Assembly (NCBI GenBank): GCA_015665315.1
Contig: JADFAK010000001.1
Span: 29,970-93,969 of the forward strand
DNA from: Flavobacteriales bacterium
GTDB lineage: Bacteria; Bacteroidota; Bacteroidia; Flavobacteriales_D; Sanyastnellaceae
DNA: 64,000 nucleotides
Direction of reading: 5' to 3'
Shown here piece after piece: positions 34,901 through 42,353 of the stretch. Position numbers and translations under genes: made by a program. Numbering within the stretch: the first letter of the stretch is position 1; each line of letters starts with the position of its first letter. The notes beneath the pieces were generated by a model. It made no database searches. It saw nothing but the letters and a program-made list of their open reading frames with translations, and was not told where the DNA came from.

Positions 34901-36046
34901 TCTTTGGTCCGCACATGGACGGCAATGGATGCCTGTGGAAACACAGCAGAAGTCGTGCAGATCATCGACGTCATCGACGAAACCGCTCCTGAATTCAGTG
35001 AATTGCCTTCAGACACGACAGTGACTTGTGCTGAGATTCCTGAAGTACCAGAGCTCCTGGCTTTGGATGGATGTGGAGAGAGCATCGAATTTGAATTTAC
35101 AGAAGAATTGATCGGCAATGCCGGGGACACAGCAGCCTGTGAACTTGGCAATGCTGAAACTTTGACGGGTGATGTGGCATTATGGTTGCCAGATTTGGCT
35201 GGTCTAGGATCTGACTATGTTTTTGGAGAAGCAGGCGGTCTACTGGTCCGTGATCTTCAAACTGGAACCGCCCATCTCACCGGTCAAGTGTACAATACGC
35301 TCAATCCTAACTTGAGCTGGAATCTGGATCTTCACCTTTATGACGAGCTGGATTGGGGCGCATGGAGCGCAAATGGCGGCATGCACAAGGATGACTTTGA
35401 TGTTGCAGGCGACAATTACCTCGACTGGACTTTTTACAAGTTGTCTGATGACAGTCGTTTGATTGGTGCACTTGATTTCGAAGGGTCGACATTGAACTTG
35501 AGCCATGCCCCGTTCAGCTTTGCTTACGGATTCCAATTCGGACAAGGCGCGAACAACCGCAACGACGCATTCGGAATGAGCGGATGGTTCTACTACACAG
35601 GCTTGGTCAACGGAATTCAAGTTGATGGAGTAGGTGACGTGATGACCGAGAACAATTGCTGCGATGCCCATGACATCATTCGTACATGGTCGGCGACCGA
35701 CTGCTCAGGAAACACAAGTACGTGGACGCAAGTGATTCATGTGACCAATGAGTTCGAAATTGCTCCGATTCAGTTTCCAGCGCCAGAAGGAATGTTGGTG
35801 GTGAACCCAGATGGAGCAGGGAATTATAGGGTTGAATTCACCTCACCCTTCACCGGACCGGCAACGCTATTTGTGCTCGATCTCAGTGGAAATATTGTAG
35901 AAGAATTGTTTGACGGACAAATGTCTTACAAGCAGCGCTACCAGTTTACATACAATGGCTCTAGCACTAGCGAGTCGATCTACCTCTTCCAATTACAAGG
36001 CGAGCGCCGACAATTCGTCGAAAAAGAAGTTGTTATGAAGTATTAG
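28958..36046 (+). CDS. Giant secreted HYR-repeat surface protein (2362 aa)
   Basis: Signal peptide about 1-32. A LamG/concanavalin-like domain (about 40-265) follows. Then come a domain A (about 268-445; FDVFADGTAHMYGE, DNYLDWDYFI, SCWFYYTGTVNGV) and a domain starting QLRTQTMGGWGS (about 568-740). Next are about 16 tandem Ig/HYR-like repeats of 75-82 residues (about 745-2050), each with RTWTATDACGN-like and DNC blocks and paired cysteines. A second copy of domain A (about 2062-2232) precedes a final half repeat and a C-terminal end (SESIYLFQLQGERRQF) like a T9SS sorting tail. It is probably an adhesin or sheath protein. Four hairpin-AAATG elements lie within it. A terminator follows. Confidence 0.92.
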   Translation: MKNPDLTFSPSIVTRTFVLTAVFALASVLSSAQERVEDDLLVLYNFGEGQGAYVNDISGNGTPLTLKIHDTNNINWIPGGGIDIDAPTLIKSFVAAEKITDAVQNSGAITMEAWIDPANLNQDGPARIATVSYGSSNRNCMLGQDQSEYIARVRTDQVGDNGMPQMAVNGAQNSLQHLVYTMAADGAENIYINGALIDTDFRPGTISNWDEDYPLALVNEVDADRPWLGKMYLVGMYGRALSANEVQQNFEAGHLIEGPEVSSQLCEEEDCFIDGFGVNARVLWIPNLPGGGFLEFKFNENGGHFDVFADGTAHMYGETVDMQDPTQGWFMDVWFTDRMQWDEWEALGRGWKGDANLVGDNYLDWDYFIMDADMDNTLVGTGGYEGSVLSLTHKPINHFYGLQVGVAANDQNAMPGMSCWFYYTGTVNGVYIEQNGDINLEGDCVNLPVMTCAVDAEVDCESGYEPEVTGEPSVNCPDAYSLDYWDEVISANCPLEIIRHWVATHENGDAVECTQSILVVDDAAPAIAVLPAVFAGCSSNFEALVEVNDNCDSNPSVIVSVLDSATSANGDCQTGQLRTQTMGGWGSTPSGNNPGMYLLNHFDEAFPSGLTIGCNNTLHLSSASDVMDFLPSGTTPALLPDGALVNPGQGYSNVLAGQLVAATISVTMDQTFADFGESDMPLADLILQSGDFEGYSVSDLIALGNSIIGGCASANVSSLNEALSSINENYVDGTQDNGFLACSLPFDCYTQYTFQVTAEDACGNAVTEVVTAYSVNESGPELPGLEDITVNCGEVPAPIEELPSSCESGFATLSLEETEFSGTCFPIIQRIYTAENSCGTTSTVTQYITVIDTEAPVFVGDLGDLNVNCDEFAQLDAPAATDNCDENVEVGYNDEVLNDACPLVILRTWTAMDDCGNVAQAVQEITVTDDQAPQPATPIVDLELTCLGAIAEVVFVDDCGLMVDVQFNETQEGEGCSVILSRTWIVSDACENTAVYTQQVTVSDNEAPVFSNIPAHVDIACNDAIPSDEPTAEDACGSVDVVYEIEFVIPEGACGQWERTWTATDACGNAASITQIVTVVDNEAPALSGVPADLELNCGDAIPAANVSASDNCDASVEVVLFEEMESVLCGQVLTRSWSATDACGNAAFASQTITFSDNEAPTISGELEYSISCAAIDSNESIEVIDDCSEGVVITYTDFFVGASCEYSIERTWTATDVCGNTATFVQTLHVIDDVAPSFSGLEATVTLNCGDNLPSDEPVIEDACSSFDVVYEEIVDNSGCGQSVMRMWTATDDCGNSSEFTQVVVFLDESAPVFETVLANLEMHCGDEVPAAAEVVASDNCSEVTITLEETTVEGDCAGEFELVRVWTALDACGNGAMLMQTISFIDNSAPVFDQQLTDETIACGQTLDLPVVTATDACSAEVTIGFEETTDPGGCPNIYRVWTATDGCGNQATMVQTITVDDSEPPLLLGIPSDTSVDCNTIPEMPVPEVNDNCDDDVAVTVSETIVGSGCDYTIIRTWIAQDDCGNTTIESYSIQVNDTTAPVFVNAPAEVTVECSDLEGFPYPEVYDDCAGTILITFEDQPQGAGCAYDIIRVYTATDMCGNMATAEQLIHVMDMTPPTFIGVEGNQYVSCNEVPDPADVQAVDACSPAVDVQFSEQVFGEGCEYYIQRSWTATDECGNSATIAHLVYVSDEQAPIIEGVPDDLVLDCDGVVPAPATPTISDNCSIGLSLNYFQFIEENDCETIYTRMWTGSDECGNASTASQIITVTDLSAPVISNVPADTYAACGAIPSPGVPSVFDACDPNVQVSLTESTITGECPYTLLRIWTAVDACGNTATATQQVFVSDSEAPVLSDQPANMQVSCGEVPAAPLVFATDNCAGFVAVSMEETWEDNGGCTDILHRTWTAVDYCGNSAQHTQFIYIVDEEAPVFEIVPTDLVVECQDIPAMEFLEVYDNCSVPSVMMVEHTLEGNCPGTYSLVRTWTAMDACGNTAEVVQIIDVIDETAPEFSELPSDTTVTCAEIPEVPELLALDGCGESIEFEFTEELIGNAGDTAACELGNAETLTGDVALWLPDLAGLGSDYVFGEAGGLLVRDLQTGTAHLTGQVYNTLNPNLSWNLDLHLYDELDWGAWSANGGMHKDDFDVAGDNYLDWTFYKLSDDSRLIGALDFEGSTLNLSHAPFSFAYGFQFGQGANNRNDAFGMSGWFYYTGLVNGIQVDGVGDVMTENNCCDAHDIIRTWSATDCSGNTSTWTQVIHVTNEFEIAPIQFPAPEGMLVVNPDGAGNYRVEFTSPFTGPATLFVLDLSGNIVEELFDGQMSYKQRYQFTYNGSSTSESIYLFQLQGERRQFVEKEVVMKY
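29683..29700 (+). repeat. Hairpin-AAATG element, GCGC-ATTAA-GCGC-AAATG
   Basis: A 4-bp stem with a 5-nt loop and AAATG tail, in coding sense (SAN). It is in the LamG part of the giant gene. Confidence 0.55.
29817..29830 (-). repeat. Hairpin-AAAT element, GCC-GCCT-GGC-AAAT
   Basis: A 3-bp stem with a 4-nt loop; the tail reads AAATT. It is antisense to the giant gene. Confidence 0.3.
30650..30665 (+). repeat. Exact 16-mer hairpin-AAATG element (GCGACAAGCGCAAATG)
   Basis: Identical to 5920 but in the sense strand of the giant gene, encoding ATSANG. Confidence 0.85.
31089..31103 (+). repeat. Hairpin-AAATG element, GCG-CTAG-CGC-AAATG
   Basis: A 3-bp stem with loop CTAG (or 4-bp with a 2-nt loop) and AAATG tail. 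It shares GCTAGCGCAAATG with bases 78-90. Confidence 0.5.
35358..35375 (+). repeat. Hairpin-AAATG element, GCGC-ATGGA-GCGC-AAATG
   Basis: A 4-bp stem with a 5-nt loop and AAATG tail, in the second copy of domain A of the giant gene. Confidence 0.55.
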
Positions 36047-36067
36047 GATTGCCACTTGATTGCAGGA

Positions 36068-36098
36068 AGGCGGGACACGTATGGGTTCCGCCTTTTTT
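36068..36098 (+). terminator. Intrinsic terminator of the giant gene
   Basis: AGGCGGGA pairs with TTCCGCCT (one wobble) around a 10-nt loop, followed by six T. Confidence 0.8.
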
Positions 36099-36489
36099 GT
36101 TTTAGGACATTGTTCGGCACGAATTCTCAAAGTCCAAGCATGTGCTTAATTTCAAATAAGCATAGAATATTTTAGTGTTAATTCGAGATTAGTAGCAGTA
36201 ATCACTACTTTGCTTGAATTACTACTAAGATCGTTGACCCCAACTTCATCGGTGATATGGAAGCTCTTTTAAGACCGGAAATTGTCTACAATCAGTCAGC
36301 AGCCTTCAACTGGCTCAAAGGTGAGTTAGTTGAGAGGATGTAGATTTTTGACCGATTAGATAACTCCCTGAAGGTCATTTTGATATAATCATCCCTAGCT
36401 TTTCTCAGAACAATCCACCATTCAACAACTGCTCGTATCTTTCTAATAACCGTTCATCATATGGCAAGTGTGTAAGCAAACAAAATCTC

Positions 36490-36497
36490 TATTTTTG
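36490..36497 (+). promoter_or_regulatory. Bacteroidota -7 element TATTTTTG (M1 peptidase)
   Basis: It matches TAnnTTTG and lies 22 bases before the chosen ATG at 36519, supporting that start over an upstream in-frame one. Confidence 0.5.
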
Positions 36498-36518
36498 AGG
36501 CCACAACGTTTCGAAAGT

Positions 36519-38855
36519 ATGATGAAGAGATTTCTATTGCTACCTGCCATGGCATTTGCCTTGTGCTTAAATACCCAAGCCCAGGAGAACACGGATGTAA
36601 ATAAATTCCGACAGCTGGGAACAGAACTGCCCGATGCGAACAATTACCGCACGGCTTCAGGTGCACCCGGACACGACTACTGGCAACAACAGGCCGATTA
36701 CGACATGAAAATCACCCTCGACGACGCCAATCAACGGGTGTATGGCGAGGAAACGGTGACCTATACCAATAATTCTCCCGATGAGTTGCGTTATATCTGG
36801 ATGCAACTTGACCAGAACAAGCGTGACTTGGATTCAGATTCCTATAAAATTCAAGGTTCAACAATTGACGATAGGGAGTCGATCAAAAATGTGATGGAAA
36901 TGGAGCCTTGGTTTGACGGTGGGTTCAAGATGGATTACGTGCAAGACGCGTCAGGAAAGGATTTGCCACATGTGATCAACAAGACAATGATGCGTATCGA
37001 TTTGCCCAACGTTCTCAAGTCGGGTGGAAAGTATACCTTCAAAATCAAATGGTGGTACAACATCAATGACCGTATGAAATTGGGCGGCCGATCGGGATAT
37101 GAGTATTTTGAAGAAGAAGATAATTACCTCTACACTATCGCACAATTTTTCCCGAGAATGGTGGTTTACGCCGATAATGAAGGATGGCAGCACAAGCAAT
37201 TCCTGGGTGGAGGAGAGTTTACCTTGAACTTTGGAAATTACAAAGTGGCCATTACCGTTCCTTCTGATCATATTGTGGCCTCGACAGGAGTTCTACAAAA
37301 TCCGAAAGAGGTGCTTACGGCCGAGCAAAGACGTCGGTACGAAAAGGCCAAAACTGCTGATTCTCCCGTGATGATCGTTACTGAAGAGGAGGCCCGTGAA
37401 AATGAGAAGGAAAAAGCATCTGGCACGAAAACGTGGGTATTTGCAGCTGAAAATGTTAGGGATTTTGGATTCGCGACTTCGCGCAAATTTATCTGGGATG
37501 CCATGGGTGTTCAAGTCGGGGATAAAAGACCAATGGCCATGAGCTACTACCCAAAGGAAGGGAATCCACTTTGGGAACAGTACAGTACAAAAGCTGTAGC
37601 ACAAACGCTCGAAACGTATAGCAAGCACACGATCGATTATCCATATCCCGTGGCTATATCGGTTCATACGAAATGGATTGGTATGGAGTATCCGATGATC
37701 TGTTTCAACGGTGGTCGGCCTGAGGCGGATGGTACTTATAGCGAGCGAACCAAGTATGGTATGATCTCCGTGATTATTCACGAAGTAGGGCACAATTTCT
37801 TCCCAATGATCATCAATAGCGATGAGCGACAGTGGACATGGATGGATGAGGGATTGAATACTTTTTGCCAGTACCTTACCGAGAAAGAGTGGGATCGCAA
37901 TTATCCTGTGCGCCGCGGATCAGCAAGAAATATTACCGATTACATGGGAGGAGATAAGTCGAATATCGTTCCTATAATGACCAATTCAGAGACCTTGAAG
38001 CAGTTTGGAAACAACGCCTATGGAAAGCCTGCAACAGCGCTAAATATCCTTCGTGAGACGGTCATGGGCCGTGAGCTGTTCGACTACGCCTTCAAAGAGT
38101 ACAGTCGGCGTTGGGCATTTCGCCATCCCGCACCTGCCGATCTATTCCGCACCATGGAAGATGCTTCAGGCGTTGACCTGGACTGGTTCTGGAGAGGATG
38201 GTTCTATACGACCGACCATTGCGATATAGCCATGACCGATGTGAAGTGGATGCAAATGGACACCAAAGACCCACAAGTCGAAGCAGCCTTTAGAAAAGAA
38301 GCCGATGCCAACGCTCCTGCCGATATTGCCAAGCTTCGCGATAAGGACGGAATTCCACAAACCCGTCTAGAGGGAGATCCTTCGATTCATGACTACTATA
38401 CGCAGCGCGACATCTACAGTGTGAATACGCTTGACAAACAAGAGTATGAGGAGTTTTTGGCCTCTCTTACCGACGAAGAAAAGGAGTTTATCAAAGGGGG
38501 GAAGAACTTTTACCAGATCACTTTTGAGAATCAGGGCGGACTCGTCATGCCATTGATCCTAGAATTCGCTTATGCAGATGGTACAAGTGAAATTCGCCGC
38601 ATTCCAGCCGAGATTTGGCAGCGGAACAACGAAGAAGTGACCAAGGTATTCGTGACGGATAAAGAAGCAGTTCAGATTAGTTTGGACCCAATGTTGGAAA
38701 CGGCCGATTGTGATGTTTCTGATAATTACTGGCCAGCACGCCCAACACCAACGCGTTTTGAGATCTTCAAAGAAAAAGAAGGTGGCCGTCGAGGTGGAGG
38801 TGGTGAAAATCCGATGCAGCGCGAACAACGCAACAAAGAAGCCGAAGGAAAATAG
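36519..38855 (+). CDS. Secreted M1 family aminopeptidase-like metallopeptidase
   Basis: About 778 residues with a signal peptide (MMKRFLLLPAMAFALCLNTQAQ). An N-terminal beta domain (DYDMKITLDDANQRVYGEETVTY) is followed by the M1 catalytic domain: zinc site H421-EVG-H425 and E444 in WMDEGLN, with IGMEYPMICFNGG in place of the usual GxMEN. A charged glycine-rich tail (GGRRGGGGENPMQRE) ends the protein. It should trim peptides in the periplasm or outside. It has its own promoter and terminator. Confidence 0.92.
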   Translation: MMKRFLLLPAMAFALCLNTQAQENTDVNKFRQLGTELPDANNYRTASGAPGHDYWQQQADYDMKITLDDANQRVYGEETVTYTNNSPDELRYIWMQLDQNKRDLDSDSYKIQGSTIDDRESIKNVMEMEPWFDGGFKMDYVQDASGKDLPHVINKTMMRIDLPNVLKSGGKYTFKIKWWYNINDRMKLGGRSGYEYFEEEDNYLYTIAQFFPRMVVYADNEGWQHKQFLGGGEFTLNFGNYKVAITVPSDHIVASTGVLQNPKEVLTAEQRRRYEKAKTADSPVMIVTEEEARENEKEKASGTKTWVFAAENVRDFGFATSRKFIWDAMGVQVGDKRPMAMSYYPKEGNPLWEQYSTKAVAQTLETYSKHTIDYPYPVAISVHTKWIGMEYPMICFNGGRPEADGTYSERTKYGMISVIIHEVGHNFFPMIINSDERQWTWMDEGLNTFCQYLTEKEWDRNYPVRRGSARNITDYMGGDKSNIVPIMTNSETLKQFGNNAYGKPATALNILRETVMGRELFDYAFKEYSRRWAFRHPAPADLFRTMEDASGVDLDWFWRGWFYTTDHCDIAMTDVKWMQMDTKDPQVEAAFRKEADANAPADIAKLRDKDGIPQTRLEGDPSIHDYYTQRDIYSVNTLDKQEYEEFLASLTDEEKEFIKGGKNFYQITFENQGGLVMPLILEFAYADGTSEIRRIPAEIWQRNNEEVTKVFVTDKEAVQISLDPMLETADCDVSDNYWPARPTPTRFEIFKEKEGGRRGGGGENPMQREQRNKEAEGK
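36553..36566 (-). repeat. Short hairpin-AAATG variant (GCACAAGGCAAATG), minus strand
   Basis: It lies in the signal-peptide codons of the M1 peptidase (AFALC). It is the exact inverse of the copies at 9085 and 46234. Confidence 0.6.
37473..37488 (+). repeat. Hairpin-AAAT element, GCG-ACTTCG-CGC-AAAT
   Basis: A 3-bp stem with a 6-nt loop; the tail reads AAATT. It is in the coding sense of the M1 peptidase. Confidence 0.35.
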
Positions 38856-38877
38856 AATAGGAAAGGAAAAATTTAAG

Positions 38878-38910
38878 AAGCGGATGGACAGCAGTTTATC
38901 CGCTTTTTTT
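38878..38910 (+). terminator. Intrinsic terminator of the M1 peptidase gene
   Basis: AAGCGGAT pairs with ATCCGCTT around a 12-nt loop, followed by a T run. Confidence 0.85.
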
Positions 38911-38940
38911 ATGTTGTAAATTCAATAAGCAGCAAGATTT

Positions 38941-39438
38941 TTACTTCTTACTGTCGATGTATTTCAAGAGAGCGGCTTTTGATTTTTTACGCAGACTCTT
39001 ACCGAACCAAGGAATCATGCCCATGAAAAAACCTTTGGTGCCAAAAGCCTGGATAGCCCATCTCCACAAGTTAAAACAGTCGTCATGGTTGACGATGAGT
39101 CCGTCCTTGAACTCAAATGAAGCGTTGATTTTGTTATGTACCCGTCTGCCAGTAGGCGAAAAATTATAACGAGCTTCCCACTTGGCAATGCCCCTTTTTT
39201 CGTCTTGCATGATATTGTAATACGACACCACCAAATCGCCTTTGCTGCGTTCGAGCAACATACGCCACATCCACTTGACTTCTTCGCCATATAAATATCC
39301 AAACGCAGGATCATTGAAGACGATGTCCTCGTGGTAACACGCCGCCATAGCATCGGCATCTTTCCGGCGAAAAGCCTCGTAGAATTGGGCGATTATAGAG
39401 TCTTCTTTTTTCAAATGGCTGTTGGTCTTAGTTGCCAA
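38941..39438 (-). CDS. SnoaL/NTF2-like protein
   Basis: A 165-residue protein, mostly a SnoaL-like NTF2 fold: IIAQFYEAFRRKDADAMAACYHEDIVFNDPAFG is the typical helix and first strand, and KWEARYNFSPTGRRVHNKINASFEFKDGLIVNHDDCFNLWRW the later sheet. The C-terminus is basic (KSLRKKSKAALLKYIDSKK). It starts at TTG; no upstream ATG is in frame. Members isomerise polyketides or just bind small molecules. Confidence 0.85.
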   Translation of the reverse strand: MATKTNSHLKKEDSIIAQFYEAFRRKDADAMAACYHEDIVFNDPAFGYLYGEEVKWMWRMLLERSKGDLVVSYYNIMQDEKRGIAKWEARYNFSPTGRRVHNKINASFEFKDGLIVNHDDCFNLWRWAIQAFGTKGFFMGMIPWFGKSLRKKSKAALLKYIDSKK

Positions 39439-39597
39439 TTTGCAACAAGTTCGCGAAAATAGGAAATGTCCGCTCGAATCAATGTCGCAACATGAATATT
39501 TGGGAAAATTTGGGTGGTAAAAAGATTGAATATGTTTTATCTAGAATTTTACAAATCGAAAATGAAAACGCTAATTTGGCGCTCAAAATAAGACACT

Positions 39598-42174
39598 ATG
39601 AAACTTTTGCCATTTGTATTCCTCTTTTTAAGCCCTTTTATTCTGCATGCCCAATGGGAGCAAGTTGGTCAAACCGTTTTAGGAGAAGAAGATTACGCCT
39701 ATTTTGGCGAAGCGGTCAGCATGAGTGATGACGGAAGCACGGTGGCCGTTTCCGCCCCATTGGTCGATTCCAATGGACTTGAAGACAATGGACAAGTGCG
39801 AGTTTATCGCCTAGTTGGTAATGTGTGGACTCAAGTGGGCAGCGGTATTTCGGGAGAGTTCTGGAGTGAAGGATTCGGAAATTCCTTGAGTTTGAGTGCC
39901 GATGGGAATATCCTGGCAATTGGCTCTGCATGGGGAGATGAGGGCTACGGCTATGTCAAGGTTTTCGAACTTATCGATGATGAATGGGCCTTAAAGGGGA
40001 GTAAACTGACCGGTCCTCAAGAACATGGGAATTTTGGCATATGTGTAAGTCTATCTGACGATGGACTCACCCTAGGTGTTGCGCGAGACGGCTTCAATGG
40101 AAGTTATGGCGCGCATGTATACGAATTTGACGGCAATGCTTGGGTCAATACGGGTGGCCCCTCGAGTTCCTATAGCGTTAAAGCGATCACAATGAGCGGC
40201 GATGGAACAATGATGATTTATGGCGGACAAAACTTTCTACACCCAACGAGAAAAATTGATGGAGTTTGGACGGTATTGTCCAATATGTCGGTAGGTACCG
40301 GTGGAATCAGTTCAGGATCAAATTTTCTATCTATCAGCGGCGATGGCAATGTTTGGGCCTGGGGAGGTGAAAACTGGGATAACCAAGCTACCGATGGCGG
40401 ACGAATAACCATCATCGACATGACAGATCCTGATAATTGGGACTACAGTTACATTTACGGCAGCTCGTTTAACCACCTAGGTCGGTCGGTAAGTCTGAAT
40501 TACGACGGGACAGTCATGGCAACATTGGGCGGACAAAACAGAATTTACAAGTTGATAGACGGAGAATGGGTCAATAGCTATACAATTCCCGAAGCTTCTA
40601 CTCGGACTAGCCTGAACGGAGCGGGAGATATGCTCGCGATTGGCACCAACGAGTTTGATAATTCGGAATTTTTGAACGTCGGCCGTATGTTGGTTTATGG
40701 TGATTTACCCAACACGCCGCCAACCATGGATTGTCCTCCGAATATGACGGTAAGTACCGATGCAGGTTTGTGTGGAGCAGTAGTTGAATTCTCAGCGATA
40801 AACGCAAATGACGCTGAAGATGGACCCCTAACTTCAGTCCAAACTGGCGGACTAGCAAGTGGCGAATTATTTCCTTTGGGTTCGAGTACGGTCACATTCA
40901 CAGCGACAGATAGTGGCGGTCTCACGGTCGTTTGTCAGTATGAAATCATTGTTGTAGACAACGAATCACCTCAGGCATTTTGCAACAACTTCACCGCAGA
41001 GTTGGACGAGGATGGAATTGCTTCGATTTCAGCTGATGAGGTGAACAATGGGAGTACAGACAACTGTGAGATCAGTACTTATGAGTTGAGTACATCCGAT
41101 TTCTCATGTGAGGATTTAGGTATAAGCACGGTCGAATTGATTGTGACCGACAATGCGGGCAATCAAGGAGTATGTCCAGCTATAGTTACGGTTGTCGACC
41201 TCATTGCACCAGTTGCCATGTGTCAGTATGTGAACCTAGACTTGGGAGAAGACGGCACAGTGGGCATTGAAGTTGAAGATCTCGATAACGGATCATTCGA
41301 TAATTGTGACTTTGAACTTACAGCTAGTATGCTTGAATTCGATTGCGGAAACCTGGGCCAGATTCCAGTAGTATTGACAGCCACTGACGCCAGCGGAAAC
41401 AGCTCAACATGCTCTACAGAAGTAACTGTTTCAGATGCGACAGTGCCTTCGATGACTTGCCAGGATATCACTGTTTCCCTCGACGAAAACGGCGAAGGCT
41501 CTTTAGTAACTGAGGATATTGACAACGGTAGTTTTGACAACTGCCTAATAGCGCTAGGTGTAGATATTACAGAGTTTACTTGCGACGATATTGTGGCCCC
41601 AGTTGAGGTAACGTTGACCGGGACAGATTTTGCAGGTAATCAGGCAACATGTACTTCTATGGTAACTATAGTTGATGAAATTGCTCCTGAAGTAATATGT
41701 CCCGACGACTTTGAAATTATTTTGTACGATGTAGATGCCTTTATTCTGGACGATTTATTTGCCGAAGGCTTAATTAGTGCAACTGACAATTGTGATGGAG
41801 TTATCGTTTTTACACAGGATCCAGCACCGGGTACAGAGCTCTTGCTAGGAGATGTTTATACGATTTCAGTTACGGCAACGGATGAGTCATTGAATAGCGC
41901 TACTTGCACCACTGTAATCACGGCAGATCACGGTTTGGCAGTTGAAGAATCTGGATTTTCTTCATTCCTAGTGATGCCAAACCCCGCTCAATCTTCAATT
42001 CAAATTCTGGGATTGGCCGATACACAAAATGTTGAGGTTGTCAATGCATTAGGGAATGTTCTACTGAGCGAAAGTTTGTCCTCGAAAGGCGAATTGAACA
42101 TTGAACAATTGTCGACGGGCATCTACTTTGTGCGTTTGGGTGATGGCGGTATGATTCGCTTTGTGAAGTTGTAG
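39598..42174 (+). CDS. T9SS cargo protein: FG-GAP-like propeller, HYR repeats, sorting tail
   Basis: An 858-residue exported protein (signal peptide about 1-18, LHAQ). Residues about 20-365 hold repeated blades with GxAVSMSDDGSTVAVSAP and LSLSADGNILAIGS, a PQQ/FG-GAP-like beta-propeller. One HYR domain (about 375-455; MDCPPNMTVSTDAGLCGAVV) and three or four related Ig repeats with DNGSxDNC and LTATDASGN follow. The C-terminus (about 785-858; VMPNPAQSS, LSTGIYFVRL, MIRFVKL) is a type A T9SS sorting domain. It probably sits on or leaves the cell surface. Confidence 0.92.
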   Translation: MKLLPFVFLFLSPFILHAQWEQVGQTVLGEEDYAYFGEAVSMSDDGSTVAVSAPLVDSNGLEDNGQVRVYRLVGNVWTQVGSGISGEFWSEGFGNSLSLSADGNILAIGSAWGDEGYGYVKVFELIDDEWALKGSKLTGPQEHGNFGICVSLSDDGLTLGVARDGFNGSYGAHVYEFDGNAWVNTGGPSSSYSVKAITMSGDGTMMIYGGQNFLHPTRKIDGVWTVLSNMSVGTGGISSGSNFLSISGDGNVWAWGGENWDNQATDGGRITIIDMTDPDNWDYSYIYGSSFNHLGRSVSLNYDGTVMATLGGQNRIYKLIDGEWVNSYTIPEASTRTSLNGAGDMLAIGTNEFDNSEFLNVGRMLVYGDLPNTPPTMDCPPNMTVSTDAGLCGAVVEFSAINANDAEDGPLTSVQTGGLASGELFPLGSSTVTFTATDSGGLTVVCQYEIIVVDNESPQAFCNNFTAELDEDGIASISADEVNNGSTDNCEISTYELSTSDFSCEDLGISTVELIVTDNAGNQGVCPAIVTVVDLIAPVAMCQYVNLDLGEDGTVGIEVEDLDNGSFDNCDFELTASMLEFDCGNLGQIPVVLTATDASGNSSTCSTEVTVSDATVPSMTCQDITVSLDENGEGSLVTEDIDNGSFDNCLIALGVDITEFTCDDIVAPVEVTLTGTDFAGNQATCTSMVTIVDEIAPEVICPDDFEIILYDVDAFILDDLFAEGLISATDNCDGVIVFTQDPAPGTELLLGDVYTISVTATDESLNSATCTTVITADHGLAVEESGFSSFLVMPNPAQSSIQILGLADTQNVEVVNALGNVLLSESLSSKGELNIEQLSTGIYFVRLGDGGMIRFVKL
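40795..40810 (+). repeat. Hairpin-AAATG element, GCG-ATAAA-CGC-AAATG
   Basis: A 3-bp stem with loop ATAAA, the same loop as at 5041 but on a GCG/CGC rather than GCC/GGC stem. Confidence 0.55.
41757..41769 (-). repeat. Hairpin-AAAT element, GCC-TTC-GGC-AAAT
   Basis: The TTC-loop form with tail AAATA, antisense within the propeller/HYR gene. Confidence 0.35.
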
Positions 42175-42353
42175 TATATAATTTCCGCTTTAAAATGCTT
42201 AAGCCGACTTAATTAAGAAGCTAGTCGGTTGTGGAACGGCTAATTGAGTGCTTAGTTAAAGCCAATTGAATCTTCAAAACTGAAATTCAACCCATGGTTT
42301 TATATCTTGCCCTTTTGTAAATTGTCCTTGTACGTCAGTCAAATAAAAAACAC

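Larger units (their letters stand above)
36047..36518. other. Intergenic region after the giant gene
   Basis: It contains the terminator of the giant gene, a promoter-like ACTACTTTGC near 36207, a 28-codon frame (36257-36343, MEALLRPEIVYNQ...) of no known family, and the M1 peptidase promoter element. Confidence 0.4.

Noticed and set aside
31190..35120. Repeat array in the giant gene as a DNA-level tandem repeat
   Set aside because: Repeats are protein-level (RTWTATDACGN-type) with diverged codons; treated as domains rather than a DNA repeat.
36257..36343. 28-codon frame MEALLRPEIVYNQ...
   Set aside because: A promoter-like ACTACTTTGC lies upstream, but there is no homolog I can recall and no terminator; left in the intergenic note.
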